From: an uncultured Lachnospiraceae bacterium
GTDB taxonomy: Bacteria > Bacillota > Clostridia > Lachnospirales > Lachnospiraceae
DNA length: 45,099 bases
NCBI GenBank assembly: GCA_947630125.1
Contig: CANRGO010000007.1
Span: 1-45,099, forward strand
Direction of reading: 5' to 3'
How positions within the stretch are numbered: the first letter of the stretch is position 1; every line of letters begins with the position of its first letter. Below are positions 35,313 through 43,592 of the stretch, in pieces. Both the position numbers and the translations under genes were made by a program. The notes under the pieces are model-generated. The model had not been told where the DNA came from. It made no database searches and saw only the letters and a program-made list of their open reading frames with translations.

Positions 35313-35861
35313 ATGAAAGAAAAATTATGTTATATTAAACCTGAGAAGTTAAAATTACAAGACATGGTTCTTATCGCAATGTTTGGAGCGATTGCTATTA
35401 TATTAGGGATGTATCCTTTTACTTTTATGATAGGAGAATCCATTAAAATAACTTTTTCGCAAATATCAAATACCTTGGTATCTGGTTTCTATGGGCCTAT
35501 TGTAGGTGGCTTTTTTGGAGGGATACTTGATATCATTAAAGTTTTTGTTAATCCAACAGGACCTTTTTTTCCAGGCTTTACAATAAGTGGAATTGTAAAT
35601 GGTGTTATTTTTGGTTTGATTTTATATAAAAAAGCTATCAGTATTAAAAGAATGCTTCTGGCAAAAATTATCAGCTCAGTGATTGTAGATATTTTGATGA
35701 ATACCTATTGGTTAACATTGCTATATGGGACAGACTTTATTGCAATTTTACCTATGAGATTATTGAAAACAGCAATCATGTTACCAGTGGATACTATCCT
35801 AATGTTTTTGATTATGAGTCGAGTTGCTGCATTTTTTAAAAAGAAAAATTATACAACATAA
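35313..35861 (+). CDS. folT: Folate ECF transporter substrate-binding subunit FolT
   Basis: A 182-residue S component of an energy-coupling-factor transporter with about six membrane segments. MVLIAMFGAIAIILGMYPF, IKITFSQISNTLVSGFYGPIVG, VNPTGPFFPGFTISGIVNG and the C-terminal MRLLKTAIMLPVDTIL match the FolT group. Specificity for folate is supported by its position directly behind metF. It needs the shared EcfA/A'/T module, which is not in the window. ATG 35313 has GAGGA 7 bases upstream; the ATG at 35298 abutting the metF stop is less likely. Confidence 0.88.
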   Translation: MKEKLCYIKPEKLKLQDMVLIAMFGAIAIILGMYPFTFMIGESIKITFSQISNTLVSGFYGPIVGGFFGGILDIIKVFVNPTGPFFPGFTISGIVNGVIFGLILYKKAISIKRMLLAKIISSVIVDILMNTYWLTLLYGTDFIAILPMRLLKTAIMLPVDTILMFLIMSRVAAFFKKKNYTT

Positions 35862-35890
35862 AACAGTCTTCGGGCTGTTTTTTTATTTTT
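35861..35890 (+). terminator. Intrinsic terminator after folT
   Basis: AAACAGTC and GGCTGTTT pair around a TTCG tetraloop and are followed by a run of T residues. The stem starts at the folT stop codon. Confidence 0.85.
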
Positions 35891-35891
35891 A

Positions 35892-35920
35892 TTGACACAA
35901 TCAATTAAATTGGGTACAAT
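35892..35920 (+). promoter_or_regulatory. Promoter of the glutathione peroxidase gene
   Basis: TTGACA (35892-35897), a 17-base spacer and TACAAT (35915-35920). The spacer contains an OhrR-like palindrome. Confidence 0.82.
35902..35912. promoter_or_regulatory. OhrR-box-like operator in the gpx promoter
   Basis: CAATTAAATTG is a perfect palindrome identical to the core of the Bacillus OhrR operator TACAATTAAATTGTA. It lies between the -35 and -10 boxes. A second related palindrome AATTGAATGCAATT lies at 35930-35943. An OhrR-like gene is 0.7 kb downstream. Confidence 0.62.
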
Positions 35921-35994
35921 GGATTTATGAATTGAATGCAATTTAATTAGTAACAATTATTTTTCAAGTGATTTTAACAGTAAAGGAGAAGCTT

Positions 35995-36540
35995 ATGAAT
36001 ATTTATGATTTTGTAGTAACATCGAATCGGGGAGAAAAAGTAGAATTATCAGAATACAGAGGTAAAGTGTTGTTGATTATGAATACAGCTACTCAGTGTG
36101 GATTTACCAGTCAATATGATGGACTTCAGGATTTATATGAAAAATATGCAGGCCAGGATTTTGTTATACTTGATTTTCCATGTGACCAATTTGAAAATCA
36201 GGCGCCAGGAACCGATGAAGAAATCGCTAGTTTTTGTGATTCAAGATTTGGACTAACCTTTCCAGTATTTACAAAAACATTAGTCAATGGGGAAAATGCA
36301 AATCCATTGTTTCAGTATTTAAAAGCTGAAAAAACATTTCAAGGATTTGATGAAGATCATCCACTAACAAAAATTTTGGAAAGTAAAATGGCAAGACTTG
36401 ATCCTGATTTTAAAAATAATAGTAATATAAAGTGGAACTTCACAAAATTTTTGGTAGATAAAGATGGTACCGTTGTGGAACGATTCGAACCAACAACAGA
36501 TTTGAGTATTGTTGAAGAAAAAATAAAAACACTTCTATAG
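35995..36540 (+). CDS. Glutathione peroxidase-family thiol peroxidase
   Basis: The 181-residue protein is a Gpx/BsaA-type peroxidase that reduces hydrogen peroxide and organic hydroperoxides, in bacteria usually with thioredoxin. The catalytic set is present: peroxidatic C35 in NTATQCGFTSQY, the partner glutamine in FPCDQF (Q65) and W147-N148 in KWNFTKFLV; C81 may be resolving. It is a cysteine rather than selenocysteine enzyme. ATG 35995 follows AAAGGAG at good spacing; the in-frame ATG-like start at 35968 lies before that site. It is paired with the OhrR regulator gene. Confidence 0.94.
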   Translation: MNIYDFVVTSNRGEKVELSEYRGKVLLIMNTATQCGFTSQYDGLQDLYEKYAGQDFVILDFPCDQFENQAPGTDEEIASFCDSRFGLTFPVFTKTLVNGENANPLFQYLKAEKTFQGFDEDHPLTKILESKMARLDPDFKNNSNIKWNFTKFLVDKDGTVVERFEPTTDLSIVEEKIKTLL

Positions 36541-36544
36541 TATC

Positions 36545-36573
36545 TTGAACAATAAGAAAGATAAAGGTACAAT
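36545..36573 (+). promoter_or_regulatory. Promoter of ohrR with OhrR-like box
   Basis: TTGAAC (36545-36550), a 17-base spacer and TACAAT (36568-36573). TACAATTTCAAGGTA (36568-36582) agrees with 11 of 15 bases of the OhrR box, which suggests autoregulation. Confidence 0.6.
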
Positions 36574-36598
36574 TTCAAGGTATGAAACGAGGTAGATT

Positions 36599-37057
36599 AT
36601 GAATAATAAGAATGATAAATACGAACGCTTAAAACTAGAAAATCAAATATGTTTTCCGCTTTATGCCTGTTCAAAAGAAATTGTGCGACTGTATAAACCC
36701 TTTTTAGATGCACTTGATTTAACCTATACGCAATATATAACCATGATGTTAATGTGGGATAAATTGGAGTTAAATGTGAAAAGCATCGGAGAACGCTTGT
36801 ACTTAGACTCCGGAACATTAACCCCTGTATTAAAAAAATTAGAACAGAAAGGTTATCTCTCTAGAAAACGTGATATCGCGGATGAGCGAAATCTACTAGT
36901 GACGGTAACGAAGGAAGGGCTTACTTTAAGAGAAAAAGCGTTGTCTGTTCCTGAAGATATTTCAAGTTGTATTTCAATGAATCCTGAGGAATCTGCTTTA
37001 CTATATCAGTTGTTATATAAAATATTAGGAGATTTAACTCCAAATAGTAATAAGTAA
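36599..37057 (+). CDS. ohrR: OhrR-type MarR-family peroxide sensor
   Basis: A 152-residue MarR-family repressor of the OhrR subgroup: LENQICFPLYACSKEIVRLY near the N-terminus carries the redox-sensing cysteine C18 (C15 in Bacillus OhrR), followed by LTYTQYITMMLMW. The winged helix has VKSIGERLYLDSGTLTPVLK, LEQKGYLSRKRD and DERNLLVTVT. OhrR is released from DNA when organic peroxide oxidises this cysteine. It lies 58 bases behind the peroxidase it probably controls, and has its own promoter. GAGGTAG precedes the start. Confidence 0.93.
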   Translation: MNNKNDKYERLKLENQICFPLYACSKEIVRLYKPFLDALDLTYTQYITMMLMWDKLELNVKSIGERLYLDSGTLTPVLKKLEQKGYLSRKRDIADERNLLVTVTKEGLTLREKALSVPEDISSCISMNPEESALLYQLLYKILGDLTPNSNK

Positions 37058-37072
37058 ATAAATAGAAATTTC

Positions 37073-37101
37073 AAAAGGTCCCCAAGGTGGTGGCCTTTTT
37101 T
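37073..37101 (+). terminator. Intrinsic terminator after ohrR
   Basis: AAAAGG plus CCCC pair with GGTGG plus CCTTTT, with single bulged T residues on each side, followed by T residues. The stem is imperfect but GC-rich. Confidence 0.65.
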
Positions 37102-37157
37102 GCTGTAAAAAATCCAACAAAATTCATAAAAAAATGAAATATTAGAATTTTAGAAAA

Positions 37158-37166
37158 TGATATAAT
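37158..37166 (+). promoter_or_regulatory. Extended -10 promoter of the two-component operon
   Basis: TGATATAAT is an extended -10 element; no good -35 box is seen. The start would be near 37173. Confidence 0.5.
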
Positions 37167-37236
37167 TAAAACAGAAGTGTAATAAAATTTTAGATATGCT
37201 ATGATAAGAATGCAATATGACTGTTGGAGGGGTGAC

Positions 37237-38859
37237 ATGTTAAAGTTATTTTTGGTTGAAGATGAAATCATTATGCGTGATGGAATACGTAATTATATTA
37301 AAAATGATATGCCACAGATTGAATTTGTTGGTGAGGCGTCCGATGGAGAACTTGCATTTCCAATGATTAAAGAGTTAAAACCAGACATATTATTAACAGA
37401 TATAAAAATGCCATTTATGGATGGTCTTGAATTAAGTCGCATTTTAAAAACTGAAATGAAACAGTTGAAAATTATTATTGTTAGCGGTTATGATGATTTT
37501 GAATATGCAAAGCAGGCAATTAATATTGGAGTCACGGATTATCTATTAAAGCCAGTCTCTTCAATTAAACTATATGAAGCAATACATCGTGTTTCGCAAA
37601 TGATAGAGAGTGAAAAAAAGCAAAACTTATATCAAGAATTTTCTTATCAAGATCAAGAAGAAAGCAAGCGAAGAGAAAGACAGAAACTATTTCGAACTTT
37701 GATTACGCATCAACTCTCCACCCAGGATATTTTAGAACAGGCTAAGTCTCTAGGTTTAAAGCTGGATTCCAGATTTTATTGTGTTTGTATAACCAGTATA
37801 TTTCAAAATGAAGAAGATAGCAGATATTCTCTTGAAACACATAGTGCGTGTATGAAAGAAATGCAAACAATTCTTAGTTCAAACCAAAATTGTTATTGTA
37901 TTGAGCAAGAAACAGAAGGTTGGATTCTAATTTATACGGGAGACTCAGAAGAGGAAATTAAAAAAGAAGTGGAACATAATTTTGATATCATCAAAGAAAC
38001 GATGAAAAACTATCGTCAATTTAATTTTTTTGTTGGAGTCGGTTCTATAGTAAATCGGATTAGTTACATTGTTAAAACATATGAAGAGGCAAGCCGTGCA
38101 TTTTCATTTCGTTATTTGGTAAAGCCGAATCAAATTATTTATTATCAGGAAACTGGGAATTTTTCAGAACAAAATCAGGAACTAGATATTACAAAAGTTC
38201 AGTTTGATAAAATAGATCGATCCGTTTTACTTCGTTTTTTAAAAAATGGATTACAGGAGGAAATTAAGAATTTTTTACTGGATTATTTTAATAGTATTGG
38301 GAAAGAAAATATGAAATCACTTATATTCAGACAATATTTATGTATGGATATTTATTTTGGAACCATCAGTTTTTTAGAAGATTTGGGTGTTGGAAATGAT
38401 TGTATTATGAAACAAAGGGATTCATTTCAACTTGCAACTTCTTTCCTTTCAACGATTGATGATATGGTTTCCTGTTTAAGTGAATTTATGCAGGTAGCCA
38501 TGTCTGTTCGTGACGAATTAGCAAATAAAAAGTATCATGGTTTAATCCAGCATGCAAAGGATTATATCTTGAAGCATTATGATACTGAGGAAATCTCTTT
38601 AAATTCTATTGCAAGCATCGTAAATATAAGTCCCAATCATTTTAGTACCATTTTTAGTCAGGAAATGGGAGTGACATTTATAGAGTATCTTACGAAAATT
38701 AGAATGGATAAAGCAAAAGAATATTTAATGTGTAGTAATATGAAAAGTTCTGAGATTGGTTATGCTGTTGGATATAAAGATCCACATTACTTTAGTTTTA
38801 TTTTTAAAAAAACCCAGAATATGTCTCCAAAAGAGTATAGACAAAGAACGAAGGGATAA
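37237..38859 (+). CDS. YesN-type response regulator (receiver plus AraC output)
   Basis: The 540-residue regulator has an N-terminal receiver (LKLFLVEDEIIMRDG; phospho-acceptor D55 in LLTDIKMPFMDG; K in DYLLKPVS), a long middle part (about 125-430), and a C-terminal AraC/XylS pair of helix-turn-helices (ISLNSIASIVNISPNHFSTI, then SEIGYAVGYKDPHYFSFIFK). YesN regulators control carbohydrate uptake and catabolism genes in Lachnospiraceae and Bacillus. ATG 37237 follows GGAGGGG; the longer frame from 37201 has no ribosome binding site. The partner kinase follows 11 bases later. Confidence 0.95.
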   Translation: MLKLFLVEDEIIMRDGIRNYIKNDMPQIEFVGEASDGELAFPMIKELKPDILLTDIKMPFMDGLELSRILKTEMKQLKIIIVSGYDDFEYAKQAINIGVTDYLLKPVSSIKLYEAIHRVSQMIESEKKQNLYQEFSYQDQEESKRRERQKLFRTLITHQLSTQDILEQAKSLGLKLDSRFYCVCITSIFQNEEDSRYSLETHSACMKEMQTILSSNQNCYCIEQETEGWILIYTGDSEEEIKKEVEHNFDIIKETMKNYRQFNFFVGVGSIVNRISYIVKTYEEASRAFSFRYLVKPNQIIYYQETGNFSEQNQELDITKVQFDKIDRSVLLRFLKNGLQEEIKNFLLDYFNSIGKENMKSLIFRQYLCMDIYFGTISFLEDLGVGNDCIMKQRDSFQLATSFLSTIDDMVSCLSEFMQVAMSVRDELANKKYHGLIQHAKDYILKHYDTEEISLNSIASIVNISPNHFSTIFSQEMGVTFIEYLTKIRMDKAKEYLMCSNMKSSEIGYAVGYKDPHYFSFIFKKTQNMSPKEYRQRTKG

Positions 38860-38870
38860 AAACAGACGTT

Positions 38871-40340
38871 ATGAAAAAATATTTACGTTCTCTTAGTGGA
38901 AAACTTACGGTTTTTACAATTACTATCATGGTCCCTTTTATTTTTTTGGTGATGAGTCTGCTGTATTTTATCAATGATTATAGTGGCACCTATAATCGAA
39001 TTGTAAAGAATGTTACTGCTTTGAATGTATATAATATGAATTTTAAAAAAAATATGGATAGTACACTCTATCAAATGATAGCAAGATCGATTCCGTTGTC
39101 TCAAGTGGAAGCAAAATTAGAAGTTCCACACCCTTATGTTGAAATTGACGAAATGGAACGTGTGCTACTTGAGTTAGTCGACACCTCCACTGGAGAAGGT
39201 AATGTTAGACGAATTTCCAAAATCATGAAGAATTTGGCTAATTTAGAAAAGCGTATCGATGAAATTAATATGCTTGTCGTTGAGACTGGTAATTATGATG
39301 AAAGTATGTTTAAACTGAATACAAATATTTACATTTTGAGCGATATTATTCAGGAAAAAATACAGGAATATATTTACTACGAGATAATCCAATTAGAAGA
39401 GGTTCGTCTAAATTTAAAGAGACAGTTGGATATTGCAATACCAGTTATTAGTGCAAGTGTATTATTAATTACAATTGTCACTGGCATGATATCAATTTTA
39501 ATAACAAAAAGCCTCACAGTGCCAATTCGTGAACTATGCCTTAGTACAGAATTGGTTGCTAAAGGAAATTTTGAAATTCGTACAGGTGACATGAAAGGAA
39601 ACGAAATTGCTGTTTTAGGTGATAGTTTTAATCGTATGGTGGTTCAGATTGGTGAATTAATACTTGGAATTAAAGAGGAGCAGAAACAAAAAAGAAATAT
39701 GGAATTAAAGTTGTTACAGTCACAAATTAATCCACATTTCTTATATAATACATTAGATAATATTATGTGGCTAGCAGAAGATGGAAAAACAACAGACGTA
39801 ATCAGTATGGTTACTTCTTTATCAGATTTTTTTCGGACAACCTTGAGCGAAGGTAGAGATCGTATCACATTGGAAGAAGAAATTAATCATGTAAGAAGTT
39901 ATTTGGAAATTCAACAATTTCGATATCGGGATATTATGAGATTTTCCATTTCCTTACCTGAAGAATTAAAACCAATTGAAATAGTCAAAATGACGTTACA
40001 GCCTTTGGTAGAAAATGCCTTATATCATGGATTGAAATATAAAAGGAATTTAGGTTCGATACAAATAAATGTTGTATTATTAGAGGATAAAATAAGAATC
40101 GCTATTGAAGATGATGGTATTGGTATGACAGAAGAAAAACAAAAAGAAGTAAGAGAACGTCTTTCTTCATTTGAATCAAAGAATGAAAGTAAAAGTTTTG
40201 GTTTGGGGAATGTTCAAGAACGCATGGTATTAAACTATGGGTTGGATTATGGTTTGGAGTTTAAGAGCGACTATGGTGTTGGAACCACGTTTTATGTAAC
40301 TATTCCAGCATCTGCAAAACAGGATTTGCAGGAGGGGTAA
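38871..40340 (+). CDS. YesM-type sensor histidine kinase
   Basis: The 489-residue kinase has two membrane helices (about 12-34 and 189-212) framing an extracellular sensor, a HAMP domain (TKSLTVPIRELC...), the His_kinase box with QSQINPHFLYNTLDNIMWLA (H289 phosphorylated) and a HATPase domain with LQPLVENALYHGLK, EDDGIGM and SFGLGNVQERM. This is the classic LytS/YesM type that partners YesN regulators. The start lies 11 bases after the regulator stop, and the stop is 2 bases before the lipoprotein gene, so the three genes form one operon. Confidence 0.94.
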   Translation: MKKYLRSLSGKLTVFTITIMVPFIFLVMSLLYFINDYSGTYNRIVKNVTALNVYNMNFKKNMDSTLYQMIARSIPLSQVEAKLEVPHPYVEIDEMERVLLELVDTSTGEGNVRRISKIMKNLANLEKRIDEINMLVVETGNYDESMFKLNTNIYILSDIIQEKIQEYIYYEIIQLEEVRLNLKRQLDIAIPVISASVLLITIVTGMISILITKSLTVPIRELCLSTELVAKGNFEIRTGDMKGNEIAVLGDSFNRMVVQIGELILGIKEEQKQKRNMELKLLQSQINPHFLYNTLDNIMWLAEDGKTTDVISMVTSLSDFFRTTLSEGRDRITLEEEINHVRSYLEIQQFRYRDIMRFSISLPEELKPIEIVKMTLQPLVENALYHGLKYKRNLGSIQINVVLLEDKIRIAIEDDGIGMTEEKQKEVRERLSSFESKNESKSFGLGNVQERMVLNYGLDYGLEFKSDYGVGTTFYVTIPASAKQDLQEG

Positions 40341-40342
40341 TC

Positions 40343-41377
40343 ATGAAAGGGCAGGTATGGGGGTACTTTTGTTCTATGGTTCTGGTTTTACTAATGATAA
40401 CAGGCTGTTTGGCAACTGATAGAGAAAAGGATTCTATTCAGAATGATGAAGAAACTGTACAGGAACAAACTACAACAGACTTCATTACAGTTGGATTTTC
40501 ACAAGTTGGTGCAGAATCAGACTGGAGAACTGCTAACTCTGAATCGATGAAAGAGGCATTTTCCGAAGAAAATGGATATGAATTGATTTTTGATGATGCG
40601 CAACAAAAGCAAGAAAATCAGATTCGGGCGATTCGTAATTTTATTGAGCAGGAGGTTGATTATATTGTTCTTGCTCCAGTAACAGAAACTGGTTGGGACT
40701 CTGTTCTTCAGGAAGCAAAAGAAGCAGAGATTCCAGTCATTATTGTGGATCGAATGGTTAATGTTTCGGATGAATCGTTATATACAGCCTGGGTTGGTTC
40801 TGACTTTTTAAAGGAAGGGTATGTTGCTGCGGATTGGTTGGCGGATTATTTGGACAGAAAAGGAAGAACTGATGAGACGATTTATATGGTCACAATACAA
40901 GGCACTATGGGTTCATCTGCTCAAATAGGAAGAACCAATGGAATTACGGAACGTATGAAAGATCATCCGAATTGGATTATGATGGAGCGTATAGCAGGAG
41001 ACTATACAGAGGCTAAAGCTCGAGAAGTAATGGAGTATTTTTTGGAACAATATTCAGAAATAGACGTAGTTATTTGTGAAAATGATAATGAAGCATTTGG
41101 CGCAATTGATGCAATTAAAGCTGCTGGTAAAACATCTGGTCCAAATGGCGATATTATTGTGATTTCTTTTGATGCTGTTTCAGCAGCTTTTGATGCTATG
41201 ATTGCTGGAGATCTAAACTTGTCTGTAGAATGTAACCCACTTCATGGGCCTAGAGTCGCTGAAATTATTCAGAAGTTAGAGTCAAATGAAGTAGTAGAAA
41301 AGACACAATATGTAATGGAAGATTACTTTGATACAACGATGAATTTGATCGACATAAAAAATAATCGTCTTTATTAA
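40343..41377 (+). CDS. Periplasmic-binding-protein-like sugar-binding lipoprotein
   Basis: A 344-residue protein of the Peripla_BP_4 (RbsB/YtfQ) fold. The signal peptide ends in lipobox ITGC (C22). VGFSQVGAESDWRTANSESM, YIVLAPVTETGWDSVL, IPVIIVDRMVN, ENDNEAFGAIDAIKAAGK and VISFDAVSAAFDAM follow the order of galactose/galactofuranose-binding relatives. No permease or ATPase genes follow; instead it is the third gene behind a YesN/YesM pair. It therefore probably presents sugar to the sensor kinase rather than to a transporter, as in known three-component sugar-sensing systems of clostridia. AGGAGGGG precedes the start. Confidence 0.9.
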   Translation: MKGQVWGYFCSMVLVLLMITGCLATDREKDSIQNDEETVQEQTTTDFITVGFSQVGAESDWRTANSESMKEAFSEENGYELIFDDAQQKQENQIRAIRNFIEQEVDYIVLAPVTETGWDSVLQEAKEAEIPVIIVDRMVNVSDESLYTAWVGSDFLKEGYVAADWLADYLDRKGRTDETIYMVTIQGTMGSSAQIGRTNGITERMKDHPNWIMMERIAGDYTEAKAREVMEYFLEQYSEIDVVICENDNEAFGAIDAIKAAGKTSGPNGDIIVISFDAVSAAFDAMIAGDLNLSVECNPLHGPRVAEIIQKLESNEVVEKTQYVMEDYFDTTMNLIDIKNNRLY

Positions 41378-41401
41378 GTTTCGCTTAGAAAGGGTAATGA
41401 A

Positions 41402-42508
41402 ATGAAAGATTTGTATGAATATATAAGTTGGAGAGGTGATCTGGATTTTAAACAAGCTGAATTTAATAATTTGGATGCTTTGGTGCTTTCTATGCTTTCA
41501 TACATTAATTTTGAAAATTTATTAGCTAAAGAAAGGCAGAAGAATAAAATTTCTCTTCGCGATGCTGCGACTTTTTATCAAAAACCAAAAGATTCGGAAA
41601 TGGAAATTCATATGATTCGTGAAAATATGAATTTTTTTATGGCAGTATCTAAAACAAAACGATTTGGAAATCTTTTCTTAAGACATTATAGCAGTGAGAC
41701 ATATGTTGAAAAAACTCTACAATTTGCGGCTATTGAATTTTTATTGAATGATGGAACCGTTTTTATAAGCTTTCGAGGAACAGATGATACTCTAGTTGGC
41801 TGGATGGAAGATTTAAATATGGGATATTTAGAAATTGTTCCTTCGCAACAAAGAGCAGTGGAGTATTTAGAAAGAACCCAGAAATATAGACTAAAGAAAA
41901 TTCGTTTAGGAGGACACTCGAAAGGCGGAAATTTAGCGGTTTATTCATCTGCATTTGTTTCAAAACAAATTCAAGCACGAATTCTAACTATATATAATTT
42001 TGATGGGCCAGGTTTTCATAAGTCAATCCTAGAATCTTCAGGATATAAAATAATCATGCCTAAGATTAAAACATTTGTACCGGAAACTTCCATTGTTGGA
42101 AGACTATTATGGCATCAGGAAGATCCACTTATTATTAAAAGTGTAGAAATCGGTATATTCCAACATGATCCTTTTTCATGGAAAATAAAAAATATGGATT
42201 TTTTGTATTCTGAAAAATTGGATGCCTCAAGCAGAATTCTAGAAGAAGCGGTTCATAATTGGTTGATAAAGCTGGAACCAGAAAAAAGAAAAGAATTTGT
42301 TCGAACAATATTTTCTTTATTTGAGGTAAATCGAATTTATAGTATTAAGCAATTTAAATCACAGAAAATCCAAATATTAAAAGAACTTATGACAACTTAT
42401 AATGCGTTGCCTAAACATGATAAAAAAATGATGAAAGAAACCATAAATTTACTTCTTAATGAAACGAAGAAGTCATTAACGAGTAATTTAAGGCAAAAAA
42501 AGGTGTAA
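41402..42508 (+). CDS. DUF2974 (Mbeg1-like) alpha/beta-hydrolase
   Basis: A 368-residue protein of the DUF2974/Mbeg1-like family, a lipase-like alpha/beta-hydrolase group. The nucleophile elbow GGHSKGGNLAVYSSA is clear, FISFRGTDDTLVGWMEDLNM is the oxyanion-side conserved block, and YNFDGPGF follows; FVPETSIVGRLLWH and FQHDPFSW complete the family pattern. No signal peptide is seen. Function is unknown; esterase activity is plausible. GAAAGGG lies upstream and 24 bases separate it from the sugar-binding gene. Confidence 0.88.
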   Translation: MKDLYEYISWRGDLDFKQAEFNNLDALVLSMLSYINFENLLAKERQKNKISLRDAATFYQKPKDSEMEIHMIRENMNFFMAVSKTKRFGNLFLRHYSSETYVEKTLQFAAIEFLLNDGTVFISFRGTDDTLVGWMEDLNMGYLEIVPSQQRAVEYLERTQKYRLKKIRLGGHSKGGNLAVYSSAFVSKQIQARILTIYNFDGPGFHKSILESSGYKIIMPKIKTFVPETSIVGRLLWHQEDPLIIKSVEIGIFQHDPFSWKIKNMDFLYSEKLDASSRILEEAVHNWLIKLEPEKRKEFVRTIFSLFEVNRIYSIKQFKSQKIQILKELMTTYNALPKHDKKMMKETINLLLNETKKSLTSNLRQKKV

Positions 42509-42585
42509 CAAGGAACATAGTAAATTGTGATAAAATTAACTTATGGATTGTATGGGATTTTATACAAAAAATATATGAATAAGTG

Positions 42586-42614
42586 TTGAAAACTGTAGAA
42601 AATGTAGGTATACT
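42586..42614 (+). promoter_or_regulatory. Promoter of the DUF1905/C39-like gene
   Basis: TTGAAA (42586-42591), a 17-base spacer and TATACT (42609-42614). Confidence 0.72.
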
Positions 42615-42649
42615 TTTGATTAGAAAAGTGATACTTGGAGGTTATAAAC

Positions 42650-43330
42650 ATGAATTTTATTTTTAAGGGAGGAATTGTACAAGAAGATCATCGTTATTTT
42701 ATTACGATCCCTTTTAATGTATGGGAAGTGAGTGTAGAGAAAAGCGAAGATGTTTCTGTAGAGGTAACTGTAGATGGCTTGAAGTTTGAAACCCCCTTGA
42801 TTTCAAATGGACGTGGATATTTTTCGATTCCTGTACCAGAAGAAATTCAAATGAAACTTCCGGATACGAAAGAATTGAATGTTTCATTTCAACTAAAAGA
42901 AGTAATGAATATTTTTCAAGATGAAAATGTAAGCGCTTTCGATGATGTTCCAGTTGGTCGTAAAATTGAACAGATTCATCTTGTGAAACAACCTTGGGAT
43001 GGATTATGTGGTCAAGCATGTGTAGCAATGCTTGCGAATGTATCCTTGCAAAAAGCTTGTGAGATTATGAAATGTAGAGAATGGCAAGGAAATATGGGTA
43101 AGGTTATTCAAACTTTAGACTATCTTAAAATTCCACATGCTGATAAGCTTATTTATACAGGTGGTTCAAGTGTTGAATTGCCAAAACTTGCTATTATTTT
43201 AGAAAAAATGGGACGATTTGCCCATTATTTAATTCATTTTGATGGCAAGTACTTTGACATGAACGAGGGTGTTTTAGAACATTTAAACCATGAAAATATT
43301 TTGGGATATTTAGAAATTCATCAAGAATAA
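42650..43330 (+). CDS. DUF1905-like domain fused to a papain-like (C39-type) cysteine peptidase domain
   Basis: The 226-residue cytoplasmic protein has two parts. Residues 1-82 (FKGGIVQEDHRYFITIPFNV, then VTVDGLKFETPLISNGRGYF) look like the small beta-barrel DUF1905. Residues 108-226 look like a C39-like cysteine peptidase: Q114 in KQPWDGLCGQACVAMLA, candidate nucleophile C120, and H192 in FAHYLIHFDGKYFDM. Neither substrate nor partner is evident. ATG 42650 follows TTGGAGG at 8 bases. It is a single-gene unit with its own promoter and terminator. The domain calls are by pattern only. Confidence 0.7.
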   Translation: MNFIFKGGIVQEDHRYFITIPFNVWEVSVEKSEDVSVEVTVDGLKFETPLISNGRGYFSIPVPEEIQMKLPDTKELNVSFQLKEVMNIFQDENVSAFDDVPVGRKIEQIHLVKQPWDGLCGQACVAMLANVSLQKACEIMKCREWQGNMGKVIQTLDYLKIPHADKLIYTGGSSVELPKLAIILEKMGRFAHYLIHFDGKYFDMNEGVLEHLNHENILGYLEIHQE

Positions 43331-43339
43331 TGCATTATC

Positions 43340-43371
43340 AAAGAACTCCATGATAGGAGTTCTTTTTTTTT
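43340..43371 (+). terminator. Intrinsic terminator after the C39-like gene
   Basis: AAAGAACTCC pairs with GGAGTTCTTT around ATGATA, followed by a run of T residues. Confidence 0.93.
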
Positions 43372-43430
43372 AGTCAGAACACTAATTTGTACAGTGAAAG
43401 ACCTATAAAAAGAGAAGGCAAAATTCCATA

Positions 43431-43447
43431 CTAATTACTGTAATTAG
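43431..43447. promoter_or_regulatory. Perfect 17-bp palindrome, operator candidate
   Basis: CTAATTAC-T-GTAATTAG is a perfect 8-1-8 palindrome, 14 bases upstream of TATAAT (43461-43466). No cognate regulator is recognised. It sits about 150 bases upstream of the VTC gene. Confidence 0.5.
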
Positions 43448-43513
43448 AAAAAAATTCTAGTATAATAATTAGAAAGGACAAATACCTTCTTTTTTTTGTC
43501 TAATTTCAAAAAT

Positions 43514-43564
43514 TTTACACAATATAAACATAGATTTTACACAAATTCAAGCTAAACTTAACTT
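43514..43564 (+). promoter_or_regulatory. PhoP-box-like 11-bp-periodic repeats upstream of the VTC gene
   Basis: TTTACAC (43514), TAAACAT (43525), TTTACAC (43536), TCAAGCT (43547, weak) and TTAACTT (43558) start exactly 11 bases apart. The larger unit ATTTTACACAA occurs twice, 22 bases apart. The Bacillus PhoP box is a series of TTAACA-like repeats with this period, so a PhoP-type response regulator could bind here. Confidence 0.55.
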
Positions 43565-43592
43565 AAATAGAAAGCAGAAAGGGGAATCCCAT

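Noticed and set aside
43461-43497. TATAAT at 43461 as the main promoter of the VTC operon
   Set aside because: The predicted transcript would begin in a small AGAAAGG...CCTTCT hairpin followed by eight T residues, which looks like a terminator, and no good -35 box is present; left open.
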